Below are positions 34,960 through 44,169 of a stretch of DNA of 64,000 nucleotides, piece by piece; position 1 is the first letter of the stretch, and each line of letters begins with the position of its first letter. The DNA is taken from positions 1,922,001 through 1,986,000 of the forward strand of contig NZ_FNKB01000001.1 in assembly GCF_900102345.1 (NCBI RefSeq). Direction: 5' to 3'. A program made the translations under genes and the position numbers. The notes beneath the pieces are model-generated. The model was not told where the DNA came from, ran no database searches, and saw only the letters and a program-made list of their open reading frames with translations. This DNA is from Leucobacter chromiiresistens. Lineage in GTDB: Bacteria > Actinomycetota > Actinomycetes > Actinomycetales > Microbacteriaceae.

Positions 34960-37547
34960 GCCTCGGAACGGTGCTCGACAGCCAGCACTTCGACGAATCG
35001 GACGAGGCGTTCGCGGCCTTCGAGGAGTGGGCGTGGGAGCAGCGCGCGCTCCGCCTCTACCCCGCGCAGGAGGAGGCGGTGCTCGGCATCGCGCTCGGCA
35101 GCAACGTGATCCTCGCGACGCCGACCGGCACCGGGAAGTCGCTCGTCGCCATCGGCGCGCACTTCATCGCCCTCGCCGAGGGCCGGCGCACCGTGTACAC
35201 GGCGCCCATCAAGGCGCTCGTGAGCGAGAAGTTCTTCGATCTCGTCGACGTGTTCGGCGCAGACCGGGTCGGCATGGTCACGGGCGACACGTCGATCAAC
35301 CCCGACGCCCCGATCCTCTGCTGCACCGCCGAGATCCTCGCCAATCTCGCCATCCGCGATCGTTCGGCCGGCGGCATCACGCAGGTGGTGATGGACGAGT
35401 TCCACTTCTACGCCGAGCCCGATCGCGGGTGGGCGTGGCAGGTGCCGCTGCTGCTCATGAACGACGCCCAGTTCCTGCTGATGTCGGCCACCCTCGGCGA
35501 CGTCTCCGAGCTCGCCGACGACCTCTCCCGGCGCACCGGGCGCGACACCGCAATCGTCACCGGCGTCGAACGGCCGGTGCCGCTGACGTTCTCGTACGAG
35601 GTCGCCCCGGCGCACGAGGTCGTGGAGCGACTCGTCGAAGACCGGCAGACGCCCGCCTATCTCGTGCACTTCAACCAGTCGCACGCGGTCGAGCAGGCGC
35701 AGGCGCTCTCGAGCATCCGCATCGTCGACCGCGCCGGACGCGACGAGATCGCGGCCGCCATCGGCGACTTCCGCTTCTCCACGGGCTTCGGCTCGACCCT
35801 TTCGCGCCTCGTGCGCTCCGGCATCGGCGTGCACCACGCGGGCATGCTCCCGCGATACCGGCGCCTCGTCGAGCAGCTCGCCCAGCGCGGGCTGCTCCGG
35901 GTGATCTGCGGCACCGACACGCTCGGCGTGGGCATCAACGTCCCGATCCGCACCGTCGTCATCACCGCGCTCACCAAGTTCGACGGCGAGAAGATGCGGC
36001 GACTCTCCGCCCGCGAGTTCCATCAGATCGCGGGGCGGGCCGGCCGGGCCGGATTCGACACGGAGGGCGACGTGGTCGCGCTCGCACCCGAGCACGAGGT
36101 CGAGAACGCGAAAGCGGCCGCGAAAGCCGCCGCCAAGGCGATCGGGGGCAAGAAGGCGAAGCCGGCGAAGAAGAAGTCGCCGCCCCAGGGCTTCGTCGCC
36201 TGGAACGAGGGCACGCTGGAGAAGCTCGTCGGGTCGCAGCCCGAACCGCTCGTCAGCCGCATGCGCGTCACGCACGCGATGGTGCTCGGCGTCATCGGTC
36301 GGGGCGAGACGCGCGAGGGGGAGGCGCTGGAGACGATGCGCACCCTGGTGTTCGACAGCCACGAGCCGCGGCCCGCGCAGTTCGCGCACGCCCGCACGGC
36401 GATCGCCATCTTCCGCACCCTGCGCCAGGGCGGCATCGTCGAGGTGCACGTCGACGGGCGCGGCCAGCGGCTACTGCGCCTCACGGTCGAACTGCAGGCG
36501 AACTTCGCCCTGAATCAGCCGCTCTCGCCGTTCGCGCTCGCGGCGATCGAGCTGCTCGACCCCGAGTCCGACACCTACCCCCTCGACGTGATCTCGATCA
36601 TCGAGGCCACCCTCGAGAACCCGCGCGCCATTCTCCGCGCTCAGGAGCACCGGGCGCGCGGCGATGCCGTCGCGGCGATGAAGGCCGAGGGCATCGAGTA
36701 CGACGAGCGCATGGAGCTGCTCGAGGCGATCACCCATCCGCAGCCCCTGAAAGAGCTGCTCGACGAGGCGTTCGCGGAGTACGTCGCCGAGGTGCCATGG
36801 GCCCGCGACTTCGCGCTGCAGCCGAAATCGGTGGTGCGCGACATGGTGGAGCGCGCGTTCGGCTTCCGCGACCTCGTCTCGTTCTATCAGCTCGGCCGGT
36901 CGGAGGGCGGCGTGCTGCGGTACCTCAGCGACGCGTTCCGCGCGATCGAGCGCACCGTGCCCGAGCGGGCGAAGAGCCCCGAGCTCGAAGAGCTCATCGA
37001 CTGGCTCGGCGAGCTCGTGCGGCAGGTGGACTCCAGTCTGATCGACGAGTGGGAGGAGCTGTCGAGCCCCGACCCCGAGGCACACCGGCGAGCGCGCGCA
37101 CTGCTCGGCCTCGATACCGACGGCGCAGAAACCGCGGCAGCGCTCGCACCGCCGACGCGATCCGTGCTCACGAACCAGCGCGCCTTCCTCGTCATGCTGC
37201 GCAACGCCCTCTTCCGCCGCGTGCAGGCCGCCGCGTTCGAGCGCTACGGCGAGCTCGCCGAGCTCGATGCGGCACGCGGCTTCGGCGAGCAGAAGTGGCG
37301 CGATGCCCTTTCGGGCTACTTCGACGAGTACGACGACATCCGCATCGACGCCGATGCGCGCGCAGCGTCCCTGCTCGAGCTCGACCGCAGCAGCGCGCCC
37401 GAGGGGTTCTGGCGCTTCCGCCAGGTGCTGCTCGATCCCCGCGGCGACCACGACTGGGCGATCGAGGGGTCGGTCGACCTCGCGGAATCCGAAGCCGAAG
37501 GCGAGCCGGTGGTGCGGGTGGAGCGCGTGGGTCCGTTCGCGGAGTGA
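34956..37547 (+). CDS. Ski2-like DEAD/DEAH helicase with DUF3516 C-terminus
   Basis: An 863-residue superfamily-2 RNA helicase. It has [11 protein letters not shown] (Walker A, ~55), [40 protein letters not shown] (motif II), [36 protein letters not shown] and [11 protein letters not shown]. After a Lys/Ala-rich linker (~385-410) the DUF3516 region, common in actinobacteria, reaches the end. Ski2/Mtr4 relatives unwind RNA for decay or processing. The start is the ATG of an ATGA overlap with the DUF2130 gene, so the two products are made together and may work together. Confidence 0.93.
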   Translation: MSLGTVLDSQHFDESDEAFAAFEEWAWEQRALRLYPAQEEAVLGIALGSNVILATPTGTGKSLVAIGAHFIALAEGRRTVYTAPIKALVSEKFFDLVDVFGADRVGMVTGDTSINPDAPILCCTAEILANLAIRDRSAGGITQVVMDEFHFYAEPDRGWAWQVPLLLMNDAQFLLMSATLGDVSELADDLSRRTGRDTAIVTGVERPVPLTFSYEVAPAHEVVERLVEDRQTPAYLVHFNQSHAVEQAQALSSIRIVDRAGRDEIAAAIGDFRFSTGFGSTLSRLVRSGIGVHHAGMLPRYRRLVEQLAQRGLLRVICGTDTLGVGINVPIRTVVITALTKFDGEKMRRLSAREFHQIAGRAGRAGFDTEGDVVALAPEHEVENAKAAAKAAAKAIGGKKAKPAKKKSPPQGFVAWNEGTLEKLVGSQPEPLVSRMRVTHAMVLGVIGRGETREGEALETMRTLVFDSHEPRPAQFAHARTAIAIFRTLRQGGIVEVHVDGRGQRLLRLTVELQANFALNQPLSPFALAAIELLDPESDTYPLDVISIIEATLENPRAILRAQEHRARGDAVAAMKAEGIEYDERMELLEAITHPQPLKELLDEAFAEYVAEVPWARDFALQPKSVVRDMVERAFGFRDLVSFYQLGRSEGGVLRYLSDAFRAIERTVPERAKSPELEELIDWLGELVRQVDSSLIDEWEELSSPDPEAHRRARALLGLDTDGAETAAALAPPTRSVLTNQRAFLVMLRNALFRRVQAAAFERYGELAELDAARGFGEQKWRDALSGYFDEYDDIRIDADARAASLLELDRSSAPEGFWRFRQVLLDPRGDHDWAIEGSVDLAESEAEGEPVVRVERVGPFAE

Positions 37548-37552
37548 ACGCG

Positions 37553-37589
37553 GAAGTGGGCCCGGAGCACTGCGCACCGGACCCGCTTC
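37553..37589. terminator. Hairpin between the helicase and GH18 genes
   Basis: GAAGTGGGCCCGG (37553-37565) pairs with CCGGACCCGCTTC (37577-37589) apart from one wobble and one mismatch. The genes converge here, so it can serve both. Confidence 0.6.
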
Positions 37590-37632
37590 GCGGTCCTCAC
37601 GGCTCGGATGTTTTCGAACCGCCGCTCGGCGC

Positions 37633-39291
37633 CTACGACCCGTCGGCGTCCGATCCGTCGGCGCCCGAGCCCCCGTCGCTCGCCCCGCCGCTCGCGCTGT
37701 CGCTCGACGCGTCGGCCTGCACCGCGGCGCCCGATCCGTTCGCGCCCGTCGACGCCTCGTTCGACGATCCGATCACCTCGGCGATCTCGGCGTCGGTGAG
37801 CGCGCGCCACGGCGAATCCTGCGGCTGCACGAGCGCCGCGTCGGGGCTGTCGCCGCGCGAGTACCACTTCGCCTCGAACCCGTCGCCGTCGAACAGCACG
37901 CGGTCTCCGCGGCGGTACTCCTTCGACGCATCCCAGGCGGGGTAGGCTCCGGCGGGCAGCTCGGGGCGCTCGATCGGCTTCTCGCCGGGCAGCACGGGGC
38001 CGAGCAGCCGCCAGGGCTGCGATCCGTTCTCGGCGGCGAGGTCGGGCTGATCGCCCTCCGTCCACCACTTCGCCTCGTACACGTTGCGGTGCCAGACCAC
38101 CTTCGTCTCGGCGGGGTACGCCGTGGTCTCGGTCCAGATGGGGTACGGGCTCGTCTCTGGGTCGTCCTCGACGAGCTCGATCGGGCCGTCGCTCTCGACG
38201 GCTTCCGCCACCTGCGAGATCGCGCCGGAGCGGTGCTCGCGCAGGATCTTCGAGAAGTCGCCCTGCTCCTGCACCAGGCCGCTGCACGAATCGGAGACCT
38301 GCTTCGGATCGGGCCAGTTCGCCGAGCACTGCTGATCGCGGTTGAGCGACCACATCGACATGCGCGCCATGCCGTGCTCGTCGGCGAACTCCGAGAGCCG
38401 CTCCGCGTCGGCGAGGGTGAAGACGTCCGTGCGGGTGTCGTTCTGCCCGATCATCGGCGTCGCCGCGACCCGGCTCCACGCGGTCGCGTCGCCGATGGGG
38501 GCGTCGATCTCCTGGTACAGCGACCGCAGCTGCGATTGGGTCGCGCGCAGACTGCTCTCGACGGCGGGGTAGAAGTCCCGCTCCGACTCCGAGTTGTAGT
38601 TCATGGTCATGACGTTCACGCCCGCCAGGTCCACGCCCGCCTTGAGGTACGTGCGAATGGCCTGCAGCCCCTCGAACGTCAACCCGTCGGGCGCCACGGG
38701 CAGCGTCAGCCAGACGTCGAGTCCGACCGCGCGGGCGTCCTGCACCGTGCGGATCGCGTCGGCCTGCCGCGCGATGCCGTCCTCGTCAGCCAGGAACGCG
38801 CCCTCGATGTCCATGTCGATGCTCGCCAGATCGTAGCGTTCGACGACGCTGGTGTAGCCGTCCACGAGCCGACTCGCGTCCTCGCACTCGTACGCGATGT
38901 CGTGGTTGGCCTGACCCCCGAACGAGACCATCGCCGACCCGCCGAGGTTGCGCAGGCGCTGCAGCTTGCGGTCGAGGTCGAGGGAGCTCTCCGCTGCGTC
39001 GAGGTCGTAGTACCCGCCCCAGGAGGGGGTGCACGCATCGCCGGGATCGGCGACGATGAACGACAGCACCACGTTCTTCTGCCCGTCCTCGCCCGGCGAC
39101 TCGAACGGGAAGGTGGGCGTGGCGGTGACGTCGACGTAGGAGTCGAACCAGGGGGTGCGCTCGGAGGCGACCTGCACGTCCTGCACCTTCGACCAGGCGT
39201 AGACGCCTCCGCCGATCAGACCCGCGATCACGACCAGCACGATGCTGAGCCGCGTCAGAGACAGCTTCCTGCCCGGATACCACTTCGCCAT
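37633..39291 (-). CDS. Membrane-anchored GH18 chitinase-like protein with carbohydrate-binding repeats
   Basis: A 552-residue surface protein. A membrane segment near residue 15-35 (LSIVLVVIAGLIGGGVYAW) anchors it outside the cell. Residues ~50-330 are a GH18 barrel: MVSFGGQANHD (second strand) and the catalytic SIDMDIEG (DxDxE with Glu as acid), then VNVMTMNYN and MSMWSLNRDQQC. Two ChtBD3/CBM5-12-like repeats follow (YPIWTETTAYPAETKVVWHRNVYEAKWWTEGDQP and YPAWDASKEYRRGDRVLFDGDGFEAKWYSRGDSP). The tail is Ser/Gly/Asp-rich. It should bind and cut beta-1,4-GlcNAc polymers. It is divergent from a large GT2 synthase, suggesting that it trims or releases that enzyme's product. GTG one codon earlier is an alternative start. 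Confidence 0.9.
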   Translation of the reverse strand: MAKWYPGRKLSLTRLSIVLVVIAGLIGGGVYAWSKVQDVQVASERTPWFDSYVDVTATPTFPFESPGEDGQKNVVLSFIVADPGDACTPSWGGYYDLDAAESSLDLDRKLQRLRNLGGSAMVSFGGQANHDIAYECEDASRLVDGYTSVVERYDLASIDMDIEGAFLADEDGIARQADAIRTVQDARAVGLDVWLTLPVAPDGLTFEGLQAIRTYLKAGVDLAGVNVMTMNYNSESERDFYPAVESSLRATQSQLRSLYQEIDAPIGDATAWSRVAATPMIGQNDTRTDVFTLADAERLSEFADEHGMARMSMWSLNRDQQCSANWPDPKQVSDSCSGLVQEQGDFSKILREHRSGAISQVAEAVESDGPIELVEDDPETSPYPIWTETTAYPAETKVVWHRNVYEAKWWTEGDQPDLAAENGSQPWRLLGPVLPGEKPIERPELPAGAYPAWDASKEYRRGDRVLFDGDGFEAKWYSRGDSPDAALVQPQDSPWRALTDAEIAEVIGSSNEASTGANGSGAAVQADASSDSASGGASDGGSGADGSDADGS

Positions 39292-39514
39292 CACAGCCCC
39301 CCGCCCGCGCCCGCGCCCTCGCCCGACGGGTCTGGGATACCACCTGTAGCGGATTCCGCCATCAGTTATGCTATACGAGCGCCAACGCGCTGTCCTACGG
39401 CGAACCCGATCCTGCGGCTCGCCTGGGAGGATTCACCCGCGAAGCGACCCCCGACTGCAGCACACGTCCGTGGGTGGATCGAGATGCGGGCACAGGTTGC
39501 AAACGGGGGTTCGG
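39292..39514. promoter_or_regulatory. Divergent promoter region between GH18 and GT2 genes
   Basis: TATGCT (39367-39372) is a -10 candidate for the GT2 strand, with CTGTAG 17 bases upstream as a weak -35. The same bases read TAGCAT/TATAGC on the GH18 strand, so the two promoters appear to overlap. I see no gene here. Confidence 0.45.
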
Positions 39515-41959
39515 GTGGCTGAAGCAGCAGTGGCGTCGTCGCGGCGCAGGCAATGGGGAGCGGAGCGCCGCTCCGAACCGCTCGCGATCATGCATTCGCG
39601 ACCGAGCGGCGGCGCCGTCGTCTGGGCGCGCGCGGCCATCGTCATCACGGTGCTCGCCTGGTTCTTCTACATGATCACGACGATCGTGCGCATGGTCATC
39701 GAGGGGCCGACCGAATCGTTCGTCTTCCACGTGCAGACCTGGATCTACGGCCTCACCGTCACCGCGCTGACCTTCTCCGCGCTCATGTACCTGACCGCCC
39801 GCTACGGCGCCCTCGTGCGCTTCCGCGAGCATCTGCGCGTCGAGCGCGCGCTGATCGACGAGCACTTCGCCGAGTCGGATGCCGACGTCACCGTGCTGAT
39901 CCCCAGCTACGACGAGGAGCCGGAGGTGGTGCGCTACACGCTCTGGTCGGCGGCGCTGCAGGAGTTCCCCTCGGTGCGCGTCGTGCTGCTCATCGACGAC
40001 CGTGAAGCCGGCCTGAGCGGGGAGGCGCTCGACCGCCTCAACCGCACCCGCGGCCTGCTCGGGGAGATCGCGGAGGCGCTGGAGGCGCCGCTGCAGCAGG
40101 CGCGCGAGGCGATGCGGGTCTTCGCGGAGACGGCCCCGCAGGTGCCCGGCCCGGACGACGCGAAGCGAGCCGCCGACGCCTACGCCGCAGCCGCGCAATG
40201 GCTGGACGAGTTCGCAGCGTCCGAGCGGATCGAAGACCACATGGCCGAGTTCTTCGCCGAGCAGGTGCTGCTCGGCCTGTCGAACGACCTGCGCCTCACC
40301 CGGCTCGCGCTGAACGCCGCGTACGAGCAGGGCGGATCCCCCGATCGGGAGCGGCTCGAGCAGCTGTACCGACGCCTCGTGTGGATCTTCAGCGCCGACA
40401 TGAGCTTCTTCGAGCGCAAGAAGTACGCGTCGCTCTCGCAGGAGCCGAATAAGGCGATGAACCTGAACTCGTACATCTCGCTCATGGGAGGCCGCTACCG
40501 GGTCTCCGACGAGACCGGCGTGCAGTTGCTGGAGGCGCTGCGCGACCGCGACGAGGCGGAACCGGATCTCGTCGTCCCCGACAGCCGGTACCTGCTCACG
40601 CTCGACGCCGACTCCCAGCTGCTGCGCGACTACTGCGTGCGCCTCGTGTACCTGCTCGAGCAGCCCGAGAACGAGCGCGTCGCCGTGACGCAGACGCCCT
40701 ACTCCTCGTTCCGCGGCGCTCCGACGCGCATCGAGCGCATCGCCGGGGCGACGACCGACCTGCAGCACATCCAGCACCAGGGCCTCACGTACTTCAACGC
40801 CACCTTCTGGGTGGGCGCCAACGCCGTGATCCGCAAGGCGGCGCTCGCCGACATCGCCGTCACCGAGACGGTCGGCGGATTCGAGATCACCACCTACGTG
40901 CAGGACCGCACCGTGATCGAGGACACGGAGTCGAGCATCGACCTCGGCGCGCACGGGTGGACGCTCGAGAACTATCCCGAACGGCTCAGCTACAGCGCCA
41001 CGCCGCCCGACTTCGGCTCGCTCATCGTGCAGCGCCGGCGGTGGGCGAACGGCGGCCTGCTCATCATGCCGAAGATGTTCGAGATGATCCGCATCCGCAA
41101 GGGCACCCCGGCCCGCGTGCGCCTCACCGAGAAGCTGCTCCGCACGAACTACATGTCGTCGCTCGCCTGGGCGAGCTTCGGGCTGCTCTTCCTCCTCTTC
41201 TTCCCGTTCGACTCGCGTCTGCTCAGCCCGCTCGTCGTGGCGGCCGCCCTGCCCTACTTCATCTCGCAGGCGCTCGACCTGCGGGCGAGCGGGCACCGCC
41301 TCAGCGACATCTTCCGCATCTACGGGTTCAACCTCGTGCTGCTCCCCGTGAATCTCGCCGGCGTGCTGAAGTCGATGCAGCAGGGCGTCACGGGGGAGAA
41401 GATCCCCTTCGCCCGAACCCCGAAGGTGACGGGCCGCACGGCATCGCCCGCGATCTACGTGATCCTCCCGTTCGTCATCATCGCCTTCTCGGTGCTCACC
41501 GCCTACCGCGACTTCACGCTCGGCAACTGGGGCAACTTCGTCTTCGCGGCATTCAACGCGATCATGGCGACGTGGGCGGCGGTCTCCTACATCGGCCTGC
41601 GAGCCGCGATCGTGGACGCCGTGCTCGGCGTCGTGGGCTGGCTCTACGTCGTGCCGAAGCCGCCGAAGGCGCAGCGGAAGAGCCCGGTCGACCCCGACGC
41701 CGAGGTGAACTGGCAGGCGATCCTCTACCACGGCGACCGGCGCCTGCGCCGCGACCTCGCCCGATCCAGCGATCGGCGACGGCGTCTGGGCGGGGTGCGC
41801 AAGGAGGTGACCGCCGTCGCCGAGCTGAGCAGCGGGGGCGGATCGCGGGCGACCGTCAACGAGGTCACGCTCGCCGCGCCGAGCACGACGACCGATGTGA
41901 CCGCCGTGATCGCACCGGCGGCCGACGAGGGCACGCCGCCGAAACGCGCCCGCACGTAG
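39515..41959 (+). CDS. Large membrane glycosyltransferase, GT2 (cellulose/chitin synthase-like)
   Basis: An 814-residue processive-type GT2. Two N-terminal helices (WARAAIVITVLAWFFYMITTIV and WIYGLTVTALTFSALMYLT) precede the catalytic domain: DVTVLIPSYDEEPEVVRYTLWSA (~124), VVLLIDDREAG, YLLTLDADSQLL (~360, DxD), VIEDTESSIDL (ED) and QRRRWANGG (~505, the QxxRW acceptor motif). About five C-terminal helices follow. An insert of ~150 residues between the first two motifs is helical and unusual. The GTG start has a GGGGG ribosome site; the frame upstream is not conserved-looking. With the GH18 neighbour, a GlcNAc-containing or cellulose-like exopolysaccharide is plausible. Confidence 0.9.
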   Translation: MAEAAVASSRRRQWGAERRSEPLAIMHSRPSGGAVVWARAAIVITVLAWFFYMITTIVRMVIEGPTESFVFHVQTWIYGLTVTALTFSALMYLTARYGALVRFREHLRVERALIDEHFAESDADVTVLIPSYDEEPEVVRYTLWSAALQEFPSVRVVLLIDDREAGLSGEALDRLNRTRGLLGEIAEALEAPLQQAREAMRVFAETAPQVPGPDDAKRAADAYAAAAQWLDEFAASERIEDHMAEFFAEQVLLGLSNDLRLTRLALNAAYEQGGSPDRERLEQLYRRLVWIFSADMSFFERKKYASLSQEPNKAMNLNSYISLMGGRYRVSDETGVQLLEALRDRDEAEPDLVVPDSRYLLTLDADSQLLRDYCVRLVYLLEQPENERVAVTQTPYSSFRGAPTRIERIAGATTDLQHIQHQGLTYFNATFWVGANAVIRKAALADIAVTETVGGFEITTYVQDRTVIEDTESSIDLGAHGWTLENYPERLSYSATPPDFGSLIVQRRRWANGGLLIMPKMFEMIRIRKGTPARVRLTEKLLRTNYMSSLAWASFGLLFLLFFPFDSRLLSPLVVAAALPYFISQALDLRASGHRLSDIFRIYGFNLVLLPVNLAGVLKSMQQGVTGEKIPFARTPKVTGRTASPAIYVILPFVIIAFSVLTAYRDFTLGNWGNFVFAAFNAIMATWAAVSYIGLRAAIVDAVLGVVGWLYVVPKPPKAQRKSPVDPDAEVNWQAILYHGDRRLRRDLARSSDRRRRLGGVRKEVTAVAELSSGGGSRATVNEVTLAAPSTTTDVTAVIAPAADEGTPPKRART

Positions 41960-41970
41960 GCGGAGCGGGC

Positions 41971-42103
41971 GCTCGTGCGCGGGCGCTCGTGCGCGGGTGC
42001 TCGTGCGCGTGTGCTCGTGCGCGTGTGCTCGTGCGCGGGTGCTCGTGCGCGGGTGCTCGTGCGCGGGTGCTCGTGCGCGGGTGCTCGTGCGCGGGTGCTC
42101 GTG
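41971..42103. repeat. 14-bp tandem repeat, nine full copies plus a partial one
   Basis: Units of GCTCGTGCGCGGGT begin at 41971 and recur every 14 bases to 42096. Copies 3 and 4 read GCTCGTGCGCGTGT, copy 1 ends in C, and a partial copy follows at 42097. It lies just past the GT2 stop, between convergent genes, and is a likely variable-number locus. Confidence 0.92.
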
Positions 42104-42191
42104 GGTGAGCACTTGCGGTCGTCGCCGGGGCCTCGAAGGGGCGAAATTACTCACCCTGCGACTCCAGGGACTGCTCACCCGCCCGAGAGGA

Positions 42192-42575
42192 TCACCCGGC
42201 GTCCGCGCCCCGCACGGTCTCGGTGAGCAGCTGTTCGGCACGGGCGCCCGTCACGCCGAGCGTACGGAGCCGCTCGACCGCCTCGATGGCGATACCTCGG
42301 GCGGCCGCGTCGAGAGGATCCTCGCCGAGCGACACGAAGGTGCCCGCGCGGCCGCGCCCCTCGATCACGCCGTCGGCCTCGAGCGCGCGGTACGCCGACG
42401 CGACGGTGTTCGCCGCGACGCCGAGGTGCGCCGCGAGCCCCCGCACGGTCGGCAGCTTCGCGCCGGGGGAGAGTCGGCCCTCCGCGACGGCTCGCACCAC
42501 GGCGCCGTGCAGTTGACGATACGGCGGCTCCGGCGAGTCGGCATCGACGGCGAAGAGATCGAGTACGTCGCTCAT
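42192..42575 (-). CDS. GntR-family transcriptional regulator (YtrA type)
   Basis: A 127-residue regulator with the winged helix PPYRQLHGAVVRAVAEGRLSPGAKLPTVRGLAAHLGVAANTVASAYRALEADGVIEGRGRAGTFV and a short helical tail. The small effector region places it in the YtrA subfamily, which usually controls nearby transporter or envelope genes. TACCCT lies six bases before the ATG, predicting a leaderless mRNA. Its position between two GT2 genes suggests control of this polysaccharide-like locus. No ABC genes are adjacent, so the target is uncertain. Confidence 0.9.
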   Translation of the reverse strand: MSDVLDLFAVDADSPEPPYRQLHGAVVRAVAEGRLSPGAKLPTVRGLAAHLGVAANTVASAYRALEADGVIEGRGRAGTFVSLGEDPLDAAARGIAIEAVERLRTLGVTGARAEQLLTETVRGADAG

Positions 42576-42581
42576 ACCCAC

Positions 42582-42587
42582 AGGGTA
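42582..42587 (-). promoter_or_regulatory. Leaderless -10 box for the GntR gene
   Basis: TACCCT, six bases (GTGGGT), then ATG. Confidence 0.55.
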
Positions 42588-42763
42588 GCCGTGCCGTGGC
42601 GCCGCGTGACCGATGCGACATGCCCGCCGGCCCCACGCCCGCCGTCCCCGCACCCTGGCCCACCCCACCCCGCCCCCGCTCTGCCCTAGACTGGTGCGAC
42701 AACTGGAGACGCGATGCGGCGGCTGTGGGGTACGGCCGCCGCGCAGAGGCGGAGGGGGTCGTC

Positions 42764-43941
42764 GTGCGGGAGTTCTTCCAGCGGTCGCTCGCGCCGAAAG
42801 CGATCATGGCGCGTTCGCGCGGCGTCTTCGCCGGCGAGATCACCGTGACGGTGCTGATCCCCGCCCACAACGAGGAGGCGTCGCTCCCGGCCACGCTCGC
42901 CTCGCTGCGCCTGCAGCAGCGAGTGCCCGATCGGGTGATCGTCGTGGCCGACAACTGCACCGACGACACGGTCGGCGTCGCGCAGCGCTTCGGTGCGGAG
43001 GTGTTCGAGACGCAGGGCAACACCCACAAGAAGGGCGGCGCGCTGAACCAGGTGCTCGCACGAGAGCTGCCGCACATGGGCGACAACGACACGGTGCTGG
43101 TCATGGACGCGGACACGCAGCTGAGCCCCCAGTTCCTCGCGACGGCGGTGCAGCGCTTCACCGCTGACCGGGCGCTCATCGCGGTCGGCGGCCTCTTCCG
43201 GGGCGAGGCCGGGCACGGCGTGCTCGGGAGTTCCAGCGCAATGAGTACTTCCGGTACCAGCGCGAGATCGAACGGCGCGAGGGGCGCGTGTTCGTGCTCA
43301 CCGGCACCGGCACGGTGTTCCGATCGATCGCGCTGCGGGAGGTGGCGAACGCCCGGGGCTCGTCGATCCCCGGCAATCTCGGCGAGGTGTACGACACGTT
43401 CGCCCTCACCGAGGACAACGAGCTGACGATCGCCATCAAGTCGCTCGGCGGCCTCATGGTGTCGCCGCGGGAGTGCCAGGTGACGACGGAGCTCATGCCG
43501 ACCTGGCGCATGCTCTGGGCGCAGCGCCTGCGGTGGCAGCGCGGCGCTCTGGAGAACCTCGGCGCCTACGGGGTGATGCCGCAGACCGTCCGGTACTGGG
43601 CGCAGCAGATCGCGATCGGCTACGGCGTGTTCGCGCTGTTCGCCTACTTCGGCTTGATGTTCCTGATGGTCGCCGCGATGGACACCTGGGTGTGGTTCCC
43701 GTTCTGGCTGGGGATCGGCCTGGTCTTCGCCGTGGAGCGCGTCGTCACCGTGTGGCGGGGCGGGTGGCGGGCGCGGGCGCTCGCCGTGCTCGTCTTCCCC
43801 GAGCTCGTGTACGACTGCTTCTTGAACCTCGCGTTCCTGAAGGGCGTGTTCGAGATCTCGCTCGGGCGCGTGCCGACCTGGAAGCACGTGGAGCATGGTT
43901 CGGAGCGCTCCCCGAGCGCCGTTGAGCAGGAGGCGCGCTGA
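42764..43941 (+). pseudogene. GT2 glycosyltransferase broken by a one-base frameshift
   Basis: The first part (from GTG at 42764 with GGAGGGG upstream) encodes VTVLIPAHNEEASLPATLASL, VIVVADNCTDDT, KGGALNQVL and LVMDADTQLSP, then GHGVLG. After 'ctcggg' near 43230 the sequence continues in the next frame as EFQRNEYFRYQREIERREGRVFVLTGTGTVFR, TEDNELTIAIKSLGG and QRLRWQRGALENL, plus two or three membrane helices. One extra G in the GGG run would join the halves into a 392-residue GT2 enzyme. Either the gene is inactivated or phase-variable, or a base is missing in the assembly. A coupled 68-aa gene follows. Confidence 0.85.
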
Positions 43942-44147
43942 TGCATCGCACGGGGCTGCTGTTTCCGGAGGAGATCCTCTCGTCCGAGTGGTTCGGCGTC
44001 TTCGCGACGGTGGTCGCGATCAACACGCTCATCTACGTGGTGCTCGGCGTCTCGAAGCTCGTCCCCATCATCAGGTTCGGGCGCAAGGGCAGCGGATGCA
44101 ACCGGAGAACGGAGACGCGCAGCATCTACCCCGAGGCGAGCGACTGA
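43941..44147 (+). CDS. Small single-helix membrane protein downstream of GT2
   Basis: A 68-residue protein whose ATG shares a base with the GT2 stop (TGATG) and has GGAGG upstream. It contains one membrane helix (WFGVFATVVAINTLIYVVLGVSKLVPII) and a basic C-terminus (RFGRKGSGCNRR). The coupling suggests a small partner of the glycosyltransferase, but I do not recognise a family. Confidence 0.7.
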   Translation: MHRTGLLFPEEILSSEWFGVFATVVAINTLIYVVLGVSKLVPIIRFGRKGSGCNRRTETRSIYPEASD

Positions 44148-44157
44148 CGATCCCCAG

Positions 44158-44163
44158 TAGACT
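44158..44163 (+). promoter_or_regulatory. Leaderless -10 box for the Ppx/GppA gene
   Basis: TAGACT, six bases (CGGCGC), then ATG. Confidence 0.6.
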
Positions 44164-44169
44164 CGGCGC

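Noticed and set aside
41971..42103. CRISPR array
   Set aside because: The 14-bp units are directly adjacent with no unique spacers, and no cas genes are present.
43288..43941. Independent 217-aa glycosyltransferase gene starting at an internal ATG
   Set aside because: It lacks the nucleotide-sugar and DxD motifs, which lie in the preceding frame; the two pieces join with one added base.
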